Shown one piece after another: positions 1-8,823 of a stretch of 64,000 bases of DNA; the first letter of the stretch is position 1; every line of letters begins with the position of its first letter. The notes below the pieces were generated by a model. It did not search any database, had not been told where the DNA came from, and saw only the letters and a list, made by a program, of their open reading frames with translations. The stretch is from NCBI GenBank assembly GCA_019075865.1, contig JAGXAN010000011.1:23812-87811 (forward strand), given 5' to 3'. This DNA comes from Hyphomicrobiales bacterium. GTDB lineage: Bacteria > Pseudomonadota > Alphaproteobacteria > Rhizobiales > Beijerinckiaceae. A program made the position numbers and the translations under genes.

Positions 1-453
1 GCACCGGCGCGCATCACCCTGCATGGGGCGGATGGGACGGATGTTGAGGCGCTTGCGCTCTCCCCGGCCAGCCAAATCGACCCGATCGTTCAAGGGCAGA
101 CGTGGCTCTATATTGCAGACAAGGCACTGCCATCGGGTCTGCATATTGGCGCGCAAGTGCCTTTGGATACGACAAATATCGGCGAAGAAGCGAGCATGGG
201 TCTAACAATCGCGCCAAGCGCCATTGTTTGGTATGGCGGTGTGCGCTGGGCCTATGTTCAAACCGCTGCGGATCAATTTGAGCGCAAGCTTCTACCGCCA
301 TGGATCGCGGGGGATACTGGCATGGTGGCCGTTGGCACATTTCAGGCGGGCGATCATCTGGTGACGCGCGGCGCGCAGATTTTGCTGTCGCAGGAATTAC
401 TGCCCAAAGCGATTGCAACCTCTTGCAAAGACCCACCGGAATGTGATGGCTGA
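1..453 (+). CDS. RND efflux periplasmic adaptor (HlyD/CusB type), C-terminal part
   Basis: The reading frame is already open at base 1 and ends with TGA at 451-453, so only the last 150 residues are present. The visible part is a beta-rich adaptor C-terminus: a stretch on whether a value was chosen before use (SGLHIGAQVPL), then WAYVQTAADQFERKLL and the end motif GAQILLSQEL. That motif is typical of membrane-fusion proteins of tripartite heavy-metal exporters. The RND pump gene starts 43 bases downstream, so the two are very likely one operon and would join pump and outer-membrane channel in the periplasm. A GTG at 157 in the same frame is internal, not a start. The substrate cannot be read from this fragment. 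Confidence 0.85.
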   Translation, partial: APARITLHGADGTDVEALALSPASQIDPIVQGQTWLYIADKALPSGLHIGAQVPLDTTNIGEEASMGLTIAPSAIVWYGGVRWAYVQTAADQFERKLLPPWIAGDTGMVAVGTFQAGDHLVTRGAQILLSQELLPKAIATSCKDPPECDG

Positions 454-496
454 TGCGGCAATTGCCTGAAGTTTCCATCATCATGGCGAAGCGCTG

Positions 497-3400
497 ATGC
501 TCAATGGAATTTTGAGATTTTCGCTCCGCCATCGCAGCGCCATCTTTGCTTTGGCCTTACTGCTGCTGGGCTACGGGTTGTTTGCGCTGACGCAGGCGCG
601 CCTTGATGTCTTCCCCGAATTTGCGCCACCCATGGCTGTTGTGCAAACCGAGGCTCCCGGCCTTTCCAGCGCGCAGGTTGAAACCCTGGTGACAGGGCCC
701 ATTGAAAACGCGGTGGGTGCCAGCAGCGGCATTGTTTCGATGCGCTCCAAATCCCTGGCAGGGCTATCGATTGTCACTTTGGTGTTCAAGGACCGTGCGG
801 ACATTTATCGCGCCCGCCAAACGGTTTCGGAGCGTCTGAATACCTTGGGCGCGGATTTGCCAATTGGGGTTCATGCCCCGCGCCTGTTGCCGCTCACCAC
901 CGCCACCAGCGTTGTCCTCGTGCTAGGCCTGACCCCGACGGCGCGCGCCAACCCCATATCCGCCCTGCAATTGCATGATATTGCGCAATGGACATTGCGG
1001 CCGCAATTGATGAGCTTGCGCGGGGTTGCAGATGCAATCGTTTTTGGCGGCGATACACGGCAATTGCAAATCAAGGTTGACCCGCTCAAACTGCAACGCG
1101 CCCATTTGCGTTTAAGCGATGTGATAGCGGCGGCCAAACGTGCCACGGGCCTGCGCGGTGCCGGGTTTCTGGAGGGGCCAAATCAGCGGATCGCCATCAC
1201 CACCCACGGCCAGGTCACCAGCCCGCAAGCCCTGGCGCAAGTGATTCTGGCCTGGCACAATGGGGTTGGCCTGCGCCTCAGCGATGTGGCGGAGGTTCAA
1301 TTTGGTGCAGCCCCCGCCGTGGGGGCCGCCTCGGTTCAGGGCCGCGCGGGAATTATGATGGTGGTTGAAGGCCAATATGGCAGCAATAGCCTCAATGTCA
1401 CGAAGCGCCTGGAAGCCAGGCTGACGGCGCTGCAACCCGAATTGACCCGTCAGGGCGTCACCCTGCACAGGGATATTTTCCGCCCCGCCAGCTTTATCCT
1501 TCAAGCCACCGCGCATCTGGGCACCGCATTGGCGCTCGGGGCAGGCCTGGTCATGTTGATATTGTTTTTGTTCTTGCAAAATTTGCGCACGGCGCTGATT
1601 TCAGCAACCGCTATCCCGCTGTCCTTGTTGGCGGCAATTCTGGTGCTGGAAAATCTGGGCTATTCGCTCAATACGATGACGCTGGGCGGCCTCGCGATTG
1701 CGCTCGGCGAAGTGGTGGATGACGCTATTATCGATGTGGAAAATATCTATCGCCGCTTGCGTGATAATGCCGCGCTCGCGCAGCCCGTGGGCGCGTTGCG
1801 TGTGGTGTTGCGGGCTTGCCTTGAAGTGCGCAGTGCGGTGGTTTTCGCCACTTTCACGGTGATTTTGATTTTTCTCCCCGTCTTGACGCTTTCGGGCGTC
1901 GCCGGGCGGCTGTTTGCGCCGCTGGGCCTTGCCTATATTTTGGCAGTGCTCGCATCCCTGGCCGTTGCTTTAACGCTGACCCCAGCCCTCTCCTTGGCCT
2001 TGCTTGGAAATGGACCGTTTGCGTCGAAGGAAGCGCGCTGGCTCACGACCCTCAAGAGCGCCTATACGGGATTGCTGGTGCAGATCGCACGGTTCCCGCG
2101 TGCCATTATCGCGGCGGTGGCAGCTTTGTGCATGCTGGCTCTGGCCAGCCTTGTCTTCATCAACACCAGTTTCATTCCGCAATTGCGGGAGGGGCATTTC
2201 ATTGTTCATATGGGGCTTGCCCCGGGCACATCGCTCAAGGAGTCGATGCGTGTGGGTGGCCTGGTGTCGGAAAAGCTCCAGCATATTCAAGGCGTGCGGA
2301 TGGTGGCGCAACGGGCTGGGCGCGCCAGCGAAGTGGTGGATCCGGTGGGGGTGCAACTGAGCGAATTTGAGGTGGATCTGCTGCCCCTCAATGGCGCGGG
2401 GCAGCAAGCGATTTTGAACAAAATCAAGCTTGCTCTGGCCCAAATTCCGGGCATTTCCACCGCCGTCAACACGTTTTTGACGGAGCGCATCGACGAAACC
2501 ATCTCCGGCTCCACCGCACCGGTGGTGATTAAGGTCTTTGGCACCAACCTTGACGTGATAGACGCCAAGGCGCAACAAATCGCGCAGGTTATGGGCAAAA
2601 TCCACGGTGTCGCCAGCGTTGGCATCGATGCGCCGCCCGGCATCCCCGAATTTAGCGTCCGGCTGAATTTGGATGCGCTCAACCAATGGGGATTGCATAG
2701 CCTCGACGTGCTCAGCCAAATCCAAAGCGCCTTTCAAGGAAGCGTGGTCGGGCAAACGCACGACGGCGCGCAAACCCATGATATTGTGGTGAGCCTAGCG
2801 CAATCTGTGCCTGGTGACATTGCACCTTTGCAAAATTTGTCCCTAGTGAATAGCGCGGGCGAGGCAGTGCCGCTGCGGTTGGTAGCCGATATCCGCCAGG
2901 TTGCGGGGCGCTATGTCATCAGTCATGAGGGCGGGCAGCGCGAGGAAACCGTATCGGTCACATTGGGGACGCGGGCGATTGCCAGTTTTGAGCGCGAAGC
3001 TCGCACTCAAATTGGTGCGTCCGTTGCGCTGCCGCTTGGCACTTATATTGTTTTTTCCGGAGAGAACGAAGCCAGCCAGCAATCGCAGCGTGATTTGGAA
3101 ATATACGGGCTATTGGCGCTGGCTGGCATCGGCCTGCTGCTGGCATTTGCTCTCAAGAGGGCTGCCAATGTGGCCTTGGTGGCGCTCAATCTGCCTTTCG
3201 CGCTGGTTGGTGGTGTCCTCGGCGTGCTGCTCACGGGTGGGCATTTGTCACTGGGTGGCATGGTCGGCTTTGTGACGTTGTTTGGCATATCCCTGCGCAA
3301 TTCCATCATGCTGATTTCGCATTTTCAGCATCTCGTTGAAAAGGAAGGTCAGGGATGGGGCGCGCCGACCGCCTGGCGCGGGGCCGCCGAGCGGCTGGTG

Positions 3401-3601
3401 CCTATTTTGATGACGGCACTTGCCACCGGGCTGGCGCTGTTGCCGTTGGCGATTGCCAGCGGCGAACCAGGCAATGAGATTGAGGGGCCGATGGCAATTG
3501 TCATTTTAGGTGGCCTTGTCACCTCCACCCTTCTCAATCTGAGCGTGCTGCCAATAATGGCTCTGCGGTTTGGTCGCTTCGGCGAGCCAACTCGCAACTG
3601 A
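497..3601 (+). CDS. Heavy-metal-type (HME) RND efflux permease, CusA/CzcA family
   Basis: This 1034-residue protein has the usual length and architecture of HME-RND pumps: TM1 near residues 13-32, a large periplasmic loop, a TM2-TM6 block from about 335, a second loop from about 560, and TM8-TM12 from about 870. The TM4 proton-relay region at about 405-422 reads GEVVDDAIIDVENIYRRL, the acidic D-D-D-E pattern of the family. It differs from the GLIVDGAVVIVEN form of classical CzcA/CusA, so the exported ion is uncertain (divalent cation or monovalent Cu/Ag). It follows the adaptor gene in the same direction. A matching TolC-like channel is encoded about 5 kb downstream with copper proteins, which makes copper one plausible substrate. 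Confidence 0.93.
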   Translation: MLNGILRFSLRHRSAIFALALLLLGYGLFALTQARLDVFPEFAPPMAVVQTEAPGLSSAQVETLVTGPIENAVGASSGIVSMRSKSLAGLSIVTLVFKDRADIYRARQTVSERLNTLGADLPIGVHAPRLLPLTTATSVVLVLGLTPTARANPISALQLHDIAQWTLRPQLMSLRGVADAIVFGGDTRQLQIKVDPLKLQRAHLRLSDVIAAAKRATGLRGAGFLEGPNQRIAITTHGQVTSPQALAQVILAWHNGVGLRLSDVAEVQFGAAPAVGAASVQGRAGIMMVVEGQYGSNSLNVTKRLEARLTALQPELTRQGVTLHRDIFRPASFILQATAHLGTALALGAGLVMLILFLFLQNLRTALISATAIPLSLLAAILVLENLGYSLNTMTLGGLAIALGEVVDDAIIDVENIYRRLRDNAALAQPVGALRVVLRACLEVRSAVVFATFTVILIFLPVLTLSGVAGRLFAPLGLAYILAVLASLAVALTLTPALSLALLGNGPFASKEARWLTTLKSAYTGLLVQIARFPRAIIAAVAALCMLALASLVFINTSFIPQLREGHFIVHMGLAPGTSLKESMRVGGLVSEKLQHIQGVRMVAQRAGRASEVVDPVGVQLSEFEVDLLPLNGAGQQAILNKIKLALAQIPGISTAVNTFLTERIDETISGSTAPVVIKVFGTNLDVIDAKAQQIAQVMGKIHGVASVGIDAPPGIPEFSVRLNLDALNQWGLHSLDVLSQIQSAFQGSVVGQTHDGAQTHDIVVSLAQSVPGDIAPLQNLSLVNSAGEAVPLRLVADIRQVAGRYVISHEGGQREETVSVTLGTRAIASFEREARTQIGASVALPLGTYIVFSGENEASQQSQRDLEIYGLLALAGIGLLLAFALKRAANVALVALNLPFALVGGVLGVLLTGGHLSLGGMVGFVTLFGISLRNSIMLISHFQHLVEKEGQGWGAPTAWRGAAERLVPILMTALATGLALLPLAIASGEPGNEIEGPMAIVILGGLVTSTLLNLSVLPIMALRFGRFGEPTRN

Positions 3602-3678
3602 CTTTGGCGGGATAAATTAACATATTTCAATTAGAGACCCGCTATTTCAGAACATTGTTACCGTCGATAATATTTTAA

Positions 3679-3718
3679 GGCCTGTCAGAAAATTCCGACA
3701 GGCCAATGCGGCCTTTTT
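3679..3718 (+). terminator. Probable rho-independent terminator after the RND pump
   Basis: An 8-bp perfect stem, GGCCTGTC pairing with GACAGGCC, lies 78 bases past the pump stop codon and is followed shortly by GGCCTTTTT. The rest of 3602-3859 shows no gene. The hairpin separates the + strand pump unit from the convergent - strand operon. Confidence 0.6.
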
Positions 3719-3859
3719 CGTCAACAATTGCGCGATTGTGAGTGCGGCCAAATGTAGGTCGACAATAAAATAATCACCGCCGACCCTGTGCATCATCTTG
3801 TTTGGGAAAGCCATTGTTTTTGCGTGACATACCAGCCAAGCATCAACACATAGATTTTC

Positions 3860-4114
3860 CTATTTCATCGTTAGACCAGCCTTGGTTATTCCCGCTGACA
3901 CCGCCGTGTTGCAAGCTTTGTCATCGTCGCCTTTGAGGGCGGCAACTGCTTTGACCTTAGCCTCTTCCAGTGCGGCGGTTTGGTCTGGCGTTAAGTTTGG
4001 TGTCTTGAAGGCTTGCTCAAGCTGGATGAGATCACTCTCGCAATCGGCGCGGGCGATGCCAGTGACAGCTAAGGCAAATGTTGCGGCAAGGAGTATGATT
4101 TTCATCTTGGTCAT
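3860..4114 (-). CDS. Small secreted protein of unknown function
   Basis: This is an 84-residue protein. The start is placed at the ATG giving MTKMKIILLAATFALAV because an AAGGA box lies a few bases upstream; the open frame extends further but without a good ribosome site. Residues 4-22 form a clear Sec signal peptide ending in ARA. The mature part is short, helical and acidic, with two cysteines (after the signal and near the end) that could form one disulfide. It is the last gene of the - strand run that begins with the response regulator, so it is probably a periplasmic accessory of that system. I do not recognise a named family. Confidence 0.6.
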   Translation of the reverse strand: MTKMKIILLAATFALAVTGIARADCESDLIQLEQAFKTPNLTPDQTAALEEAKVKAVAALKGDDDKACNTAVSAGITKAGLTMK

Positions 4115-4194
4115 TGGTTTATCCTTCAGAGTTATACGTGCATTTTTGGAATAATGGCTGGCGCTGCACCTTTGCCAGACCAACAGTGTCGGCT

Positions 4195-4983
4195 TCAGGC
4201 TTGCGCTATGGCCGGCTCTATGCGGTCAGTTTTGGTCAGGGTGAGAAACACCACAAGGGCGAGAATCGCGCTAAGAAAGATTAAACTGGTGGTGATCGTA
4301 CCCAATCCTAAGCCGCCAGCAATCACAGGCTTGGCGAGAAAATCGCCAAACGAGGCCCCAAGCGGACGAGTTAAAATATAGGCAACCCAAAAGGCAAGGA
4401 TGGCGTCCATTTTGAAAACCAGATGCGCGACGAGAACGCCCGCAATCATGGCGGCAAACACTAAGGCGGCGGGGCCGTAACCGAGCGACATTTTTTCAGC
4501 TAATAGATCACCAACCGAAGTGCCCATCGCGAAAGTGAACAGGATCGCAGCCCAATAAAACAACTCGCGGCGCGGCGTGTAAATGGTATGGATCGACAGG
4601 GTTCGCTCGTAATGGAACCATAATGCGAACACTATGGCTAGGATCAGCCCAAAGGCGATGGAGGTCGTGACCAAGCTGATTCCCATGCCATCGACCAGAT
4701 TATCAGAGATCAACGTGCCAACGACGCTTATGAGAACTACATTGACCCAGTAGATAAACGGAACATAGCCCTTGGTACGCATTTGCACGAATAGGGCTGC
4801 CAGAAACACGCCGCTCATCACCCAGGACGTGAGGGTGAGGCCAAGGTGCAAACGCACGGATAGCAAATCTCCCGCCGTCTCGCCCACCGTGGTGGCAAGA
4901 ATTTTGATGATCCAGAAAAAAATGGTGATTTGCGGCACTTTGTTAAGAAGATGCGCTGCGGCATCGGATCGGATAGACGACAT
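4195..4983 (-). CDS. COG4705-type repeat membrane protein
   Basis: This is a 262-residue polytopic inner-membrane protein with about eight hydrophobic segments. The chosen ATG (MSSIRSDAAAH) follows a GAGGAG box; an upstream in-frame start would add 11 residues without a ribosome site. It contains an internal repeat: TVGETAGDLLS near residue 33, SVGDLLAEK near 155 and SFGDFLAKP near 210, each a Gly-(Glu/Asp)-rich segment inside a membrane region. This is the pattern of the uncharacterised COG4705 family. The acidic residues in the membrane suggest cation handling, but that is inference. It lies directly downstream of a histidine kinase and is probably a target of that system. Confidence 0.7.
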   Translation of the reverse strand: MSSIRSDAAAHLLNKVPQITIFFWIIKILATTVGETAGDLLSVRLHLGLTLTSWVMSGVFLAALFVQMRTKGYVPFIYWVNVVLISVVGTLISDNLVDGMGISLVTTSIAFGLILAIVFALWFHYERTLSIHTIYTPRRELFYWAAILFTFAMGTSVGDLLAEKMSLGYGPAALVFAAMIAGVLVAHLVFKMDAILAFWVAYILTRPLGASFGDFLAKPVIAGGLGLGTITTSLIFLSAILALVVFLTLTKTDRIEPAIAQA

Positions 4984-5057
4984 TGGATAGCTCCTCAAAT
5001 GGACTGTCCAAAACATAGCCCCCGAAAATTAGTCCAGAATGAGCGCCACTTTCGACT

Positions 5058-6368
5058 CTAGATGTCGCGGCCGGGCTGCAAATTGGCAGAGCGAACACGC
5101 ACCCAAAGTCCCTGTCGGTCGGTTCGGTTGGCGAAAGTAAGCGCCAGATTGTTTCGGCCTGCAGCGGCTGCGGCAATCGCAAGACCAAGCCCATTACCCG
5201 CAACATCGGGAGCCGCCGCACGGAAAAATCGATCACACAGCCGCGAAATGTCCGCCGCATTGACACCACAGCCAGTGTCAACAATGTCCACCGTAAATCC
5301 CTCGCCGTTCCGCAGGATGGATGCGTCTATAGTGCCACCTTTCGGCGTGTAGCGGATGGCATTGTCAATCAGGTTGTCAAACAACATTTGCAAATCGGTA
5401 ATATCTGCGAAAACCGTTACCGGCGCGAGCTGTTGGATGCCAAGGTCAACACCTTTAACAGCAGCAGCGGCAATATGATCGGCTACGCTTTGCATCAAGC
5501 AGGCGGAGACATCGACGCGTTGTTTTTGTTGAACTGTTACCCCATTCTCCATGCGGGCCAGGCGCAACAATTGCTCGACCAATATCGTGGCGCGCTGAAC
5601 GCCGCCACGTAGGGCCTTGATTTGCGGCTCGCCAACACTTTTTGAACTGGCGAGATTATCAATCTGCAATTGGACTGCGGACAGTGGCGTGCGCAACTCA
5701 TGCGCGGCATCCGCAACGAAGCGCTTTTGCGCTGTCAGTGAAGCCTCCAATCTCGCGGTCAACTGGTTTATGGCCTCAACGAAGGGCTTGATTTCAACCG
5801 GCACCTCGGCCAGTGGGATATGGGCTGTGTTCCCCGCCCCGCGCCCACCAATTTCCCGCGCTAACCCGTTTAACCGCCGCGACCATTGCCCGACTGACCA
5901 AAGTATCACCAGCCAGGCTAAAGGAATAACGATGAGCACTGGCCCACCGGCCTGCCAGGCCGCCGTTTGCGCCATTTCCTGGCGAACCGCGATGCGTTGG
6001 CCCACTTCAATATGGCGCGAACCCTCCACTGCTAGATATACCCGCCATTTCTCGCCGTGGGCATGCAGCGTGGTTAGGCCAGGCTTTGTCAGCCTTGGGA
6101 GCCCTTGGTTATGGGCGGGCTGACGCAGTGTTGCGCCATTGTCATCCCATATTTCAATAACGAACTCATCTTCGGGGTCGTGCTTGACGAAAGGTGCATT
6201 ACGCTGCACTCGCTCCACGCTGACGTTCAGCGCCAATTGGCGTAATTGGTTGTCCAAGAACCCAGCTGCTTCGCGTGCTGCCAATTCATAGGCGATGGCA
6301 AAGGCGGCAAGGCCTAGGGCAAATAATACGAGCGTGAGCCAAAGCATGGCTGTGCGAGCCAGAGACAT
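5058..6368 (-). CDS. Sensor histidine kinase, QseC/PmrB-like
   Basis: This 436-residue sensor has TM1 at residues 8-27, a periplasmic sensing region of about 115 residues, TM2 near 143-160, and a HAMP-like linker. The H-box FVADAAHELRTPLS carries the phospho-acceptor His223. The N-box NLIDNAIRYTPKGG and the G boxes DTGCGV and GNGLGLAIA are all intact, so it should be active. The ATG at 6368 shares its A with the TGA of the response-regulator gene (TGATG), which fixes the start and implies translational coupling. It likely senses a periplasmic signal and phosphorylates the partner regulator. The metal-efflux context suggests metal or envelope stress, but the ligand is not readable. Confidence 0.92.
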   Translation of the reverse strand: MSLARTAMLWLTLVLFALGLAAFAIAYELAAREAAGFLDNQLRQLALNVSVERVQRNAPFVKHDPEDEFVIEIWDDNGATLRQPAHNQGLPRLTKPGLTTLHAHGEKWRVYLAVEGSRHIEVGQRIAVRQEMAQTAAWQAGGPVLIVIPLAWLVILWSVGQWSRRLNGLAREIGGRGAGNTAHIPLAEVPVEIKPFVEAINQLTARLEASLTAQKRFVADAAHELRTPLSAVQLQIDNLASSKSVGEPQIKALRGGVQRATILVEQLLRLARMENGVTVQQKQRVDVSACLMQSVADHIAAAAVKGVDLGIQQLAPVTVFADITDLQMLFDNLIDNAIRYTPKGGTIDASILRNGEGFTVDIVDTGCGVNAADISRLCDRFFRAAAPDVAGNGLGLAIAAAAAGRNNLALTFANRTDRQGLWVRVRSANLQPGRDI

Positions 6369-7033
6369 CAAGATCCCCCTTTCAGCACCATCCACCCAGC
6401 CCCCCGCACATTGTGGATAATGTCGCGATCAAACTTCTTGCGGATCGTGTGAATGAGAACATCAACTGCGTTGCTCTCAACCTCCTCTCCCCAACCATAA
6501 ATGCGTTCCTCAATCTGTGTGCGGGACAATATCGTTCCCGGCCGCAGCATAAGCGCCTGCATCAACGAAAATTCGCGGGCGGGAAGCACCAGCGACGTAC
6601 CTTGATAGGCTAATGTGTGGTTTGAAAGGTCAAGCGTAATGGCACCCGCCTGCAACAGCGATTGTGCAGCGCCATTGTGGCGGCGCAAAGTGGCTCGCAT
6701 CCGGGCAATCAGTTCGCGAAAATCAAACGGCTTGATGATATAATCATCAGCCCCCAGATTTAGCCCCTCGATGCGCTCATCAAGGCCGTCCCGCGCCGTA
6801 ATCACCAAAACCGGTGTAGCAATGCCGCTCCGGCGCGCATCGCGCAATACGCAAAGGCCAGATTGGCCGGGCAATCCAATATCGAGCAACACAATGGCAT
6901 GGGTGCCGACTGCCATTGCTTCGGCTCCCGTGGGGCCATCTCGCACCCAATCAACGATCATCCCCTGACGTTCCAGCGCAGCCGTCAGTTCCCTGCCGAT
7001 CATCGCGTCATCTTCAACCAGCAGCACTCGCAT
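6368..7033 (-). CDS. OmpR-family response regulator, QseB/PmrA-like
   Basis: This is a 221-residue protein. The receiver domain (1-115) has acidic residues D8-D9, the phospho-acceptor D51, T78 and K100 in standard positions. A winged-helix DNA-binding domain from about 125 ends with the typical RKKFDRDIIHNVRGAGWM recognition/wing region. It is the first gene of the - strand operon with the kinase, the COG4705 protein and the small secreted protein. The operon promoter should lie in 7034-7135. Direct targets are not visible. Confidence 0.93.
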   Translation of the reverse strand: MRVLLVEDDAMIGRELTAALERQGMIVDWVRDGPTGAEAMAVGTHAIVLLDIGLPGQSGLCVLRDARRSGIATPVLVITARDGLDERIEGLNLGADDYIIKPFDFRELIARMRATLRRHNGAAQSLLQAGAITLDLSNHTLAYQGTSLVLPAREFSLMQALMLRPGTILSRTQIEERIYGWGEEVESNAVDVLIHTIRKKFDRDIIHNVRGAGWMVLKGGS

Positions 7034-7099
7034 TCCAGAGCCTCTTCACCCCAACTACCAACCAGATATGACTTGGCAAATGTTAGCCCTAAATGAGGC

Positions 7100-7261
7100 G
7101 GTTGTTGTTGTAGCATCATCAACGCCGCTTTGGAGATGGTCGCCGGACGCTTCCTCAAGCTCCTGCGCGACAATCCTCGCGCTATGCGTCGGTTCGACTA
7201 TGGCTTTGCCGCACTCATGAGCGGCTTCGCACTGAAACTGCTCACCGCGCAGGTGCATTGA
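7100..7261 (+). pseudogene. Remnant of a LysE/RhtB-type exporter C-terminus
   Basis: A + strand frame ending at TGA 7259-7261 encodes about 50 residues, including NPRAMRRFDYGFAALMSGFA followed by LKLLTAQVH. This resembles the last helix of LysE/RhtB amino-acid exporters, where a basic-Arg segment precedes a final glycine-rich transmembrane helix. No upstream part of such a gene exists here, since the - strand regulator occupies the preceding DNA. It is therefore best read as a decayed fragment. The identification is by eye and only moderately sure. Confidence 0.35.
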
Positions 7262-7264
7262 GCG

Positions 7265-7714
7265 TCACACGGGCGCGAGCGCGCCAGACGCTGGGGCCTT
7301 GGTGCCTTTTATGACACGCTTGACAGCACGCAGGATGGCGATGACCGCACCGAGTTGACGCGGCAAGACGCGCTTGAAAACAGCGACTTTTCGGACACGA
7401 CTATGCACCGTCCAAATGGCATGTGAACCGGCTGGAAACACCACAATATCACCTGCCCCGAGGGTCTTCGTCTGGCCGACAGCATCGCGGATTGTCACCG
7501 AGCCTTCAATGAAATGCACGGTCTCATCGAAATCATAATACCAGTTGAAGCTGCCAGGATCACATTCCCAAATGACGGTGGTTGCAAGCCCATCCGCCGA
7601 AGTCGCAAGCACCACGCTTCGCGCCTCTGGCGTTCCAGAAATGATCCATTGTGGATTGATCGGTGATGGCTTGCAATTGAACTGGTTGGGGAAAACAATG
7701 GCTGGTTTAGACAT
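7265..7714 (-). CDS. Cupin-domain protein (DUF861/Cupin_3 type)
   Basis: This 149-residue small cupin has the core GSFNWYYDFDETVHFIEGS near residues 53-71 and the second cupin motif GAGDIVVFPAGSHAIW near 86-101. This is the DUF861 pattern (ureidoglycine aminohydrolase-like cupins), in which the binding site can be metal-free or degenerate. It is followed by a basic helical tail with RAVKRVIKGTK. It stands alone, convergent with the LysE remnant, and no pathway partner is adjacent. Its function is unknown; it may bind a small molecule or act as an epimerase-like protein. Confidence 0.75.
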   Translation of the reverse strand: MSKPAIVFPNQFNCKPSPINPQWIISGTPEARSVVLATSADGLATTVIWECDPGSFNWYYDFDETVHFIEGSVTIRDAVGQTKTLGAGDIVVFPAGSHAIWTVHSRVRKVAVFKRVLPRQLGAVIAILRAVKRVIKGTKAPASGALAPV

Positions 7715-8076
7715 GATGACTTCTGATGGCGGGCATGATTACCCAAAATGGCAACTTAAAGCCCACATCATAAGATTGCCTTAAATACCTCATGCCCACG
7801 AGCTGGATCATATTTACGCTTCAGCAACCAGACTGAAGCAGCGCCCATCCCGCAATCAGCACATACCAAGTGTAGGCAAACAAACCTAACCAATTTGGCG
7901 TGGTTACAATTTCCGTTCACGGATTCTAGCAGGCTTGAGATTTTACAATATAGGTCGACTGACGCTTTTGGGGGACTTGCCATGACGAAAATCCTTTTTT
8001 GTCGTAATGCGGACGCATTTGCAAAATATCTGGTAAATTGGATTTGAATTTTAAATTTTTATTATGAGCGGTTGGC
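7715..8076. other. Intergenic region, no supported gene
   Basis: There are 362 bases between the divergent cupin and copper-operon genes. The left half is of ordinary composition. The right half (about 7990-8065) is AT-rich, with runs such as TTTAAATTTTTATTATG, and is the likely promoter region of the + strand copper operon. A short - strand membrane-like fragment near 7815-7905 has no start and was not accepted as a gene. Confidence 0.5.
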
Positions 8077-8484
8077 TTGACAGCGTTTATTCGGAACATC
8101 GTCAGGGTGCTTGTGACCATATTTGTGGCCACATCTCTGCTTGTGCCGAATGAGGCACTCGCGTCACATAAAATTGGTGCTCATGGAACTCACGGACATA
8201 ATTTCGGGCATGAGATGGTGCGTAAAATGGACCGGTCGATAGCCAGTCCCATTCAAGCCACCGCCGTTAGTGCATCCTCAGCGGATAAATTCTCGCTGCA
8301 ACATAGGCAGAAGTCTGCGCATGAGGACGACAATATTTGTACGGGGGTCTGCACCCTTATTTTTGCGGTAATACCCAATTTACACTATCAGCCTGACCTT
8401 GTTTCGCATCGGTACATGATCCCAACACTCGCTGTTTTAATCTCGCGGCAGATGAATAGTCTGGATCGTCCCCCCAGAGGCTGA
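8077..8484 (+). CDS. Small His-rich secreted protein of the copper operon
   Basis: This is a 135-residue protein with a TTG start at 8077; an ATG at 8064 is in another frame. Residues 1-28 form a signal peptide ending ALA. The mature N-terminus is rich in His (SHKIGAHGTHGHNFGHEM), a metal-binding style, and later a Cys pair occurs in ICTGVCT. The layout recalls the small metal-binding proteins (CopL/CzcI-like) found at the head of copper or cobalt-zinc-cadmium efflux operons, but I do not see a firm family match. It precedes the lipoprotein and TolC-like genes on the same strand. Confidence 0.55.
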   Translation: MTAFIRNIVRVLVTIFVATSLLVPNEALASHKIGAHGTHGHNFGHEMVRKMDRSIASPIQATAVSASSADKFSLQHRQKSAHEDDNICTGVCTLIFAVIPNLHYQPDLVSHRYMIPTLAVLISRQMNSLDRPPRG

Positions 8485-8607
8485 CCTGCCCCAAGCATCG
8501 TGGGTGGCGCTAATCTGCGCCAGAAGATGCCATTTCAACCCATTCCAATATCTAGGGCGTTCTTTGCATGATTGTGCCGAGAATTCCCGTGTCATGATTG
8601 TTTTACC

Positions 8608-8823
8608 ATGCTCTTTCGCTCGATTGCGCTTTGCGCATTGTTGGCTGGATGCGCTGCTGCGCCGCTCCCGCCTATCAACATCCAAGCCGACAATCTAAAA
8701 GCCGCTACTGTTCGGCTGCCGCGCCTAAACGCAGACGCTAAGACCTTTCGTCCGGTGACGCCAACCGATGCAGCGTTTCTTGCCACCCAAAGTCCCTCAC
8801 CCAAATTGGGGGGCAAGCCATGA
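8608..8823 (+). CDS. Small lipoprotein
   Basis: This is a 71-residue protein. The signal peptide MLFRSIALCALLAGC ends with a lipobox (LLAGC, lipidated Cys15). The mature part is short, Pro- and Asn-rich and without recognisable domain. Its stop codon overlaps the ATG of the TolC-like gene (ATGA at 8820-8823), so the two are translationally coupled. The lipoprotein is probably an accessory of the outer-membrane channel, for example helping assembly. This role is inferred from position only. Confidence 0.65.
   Translation: MLFRSIALCALLAGCAAAPLPPINIQADNLKAATVRLPRLNADAKTFRPVTPTDAAFLATQSPSPKLGGKP

Noticed and set aside
7815..7905. Short - strand membrane-protein-like fragment (ends WALLQSGC)
   Set aside because: Only about 25 codons with an upstream stop and no start; too short to call a gene or a named remnant.
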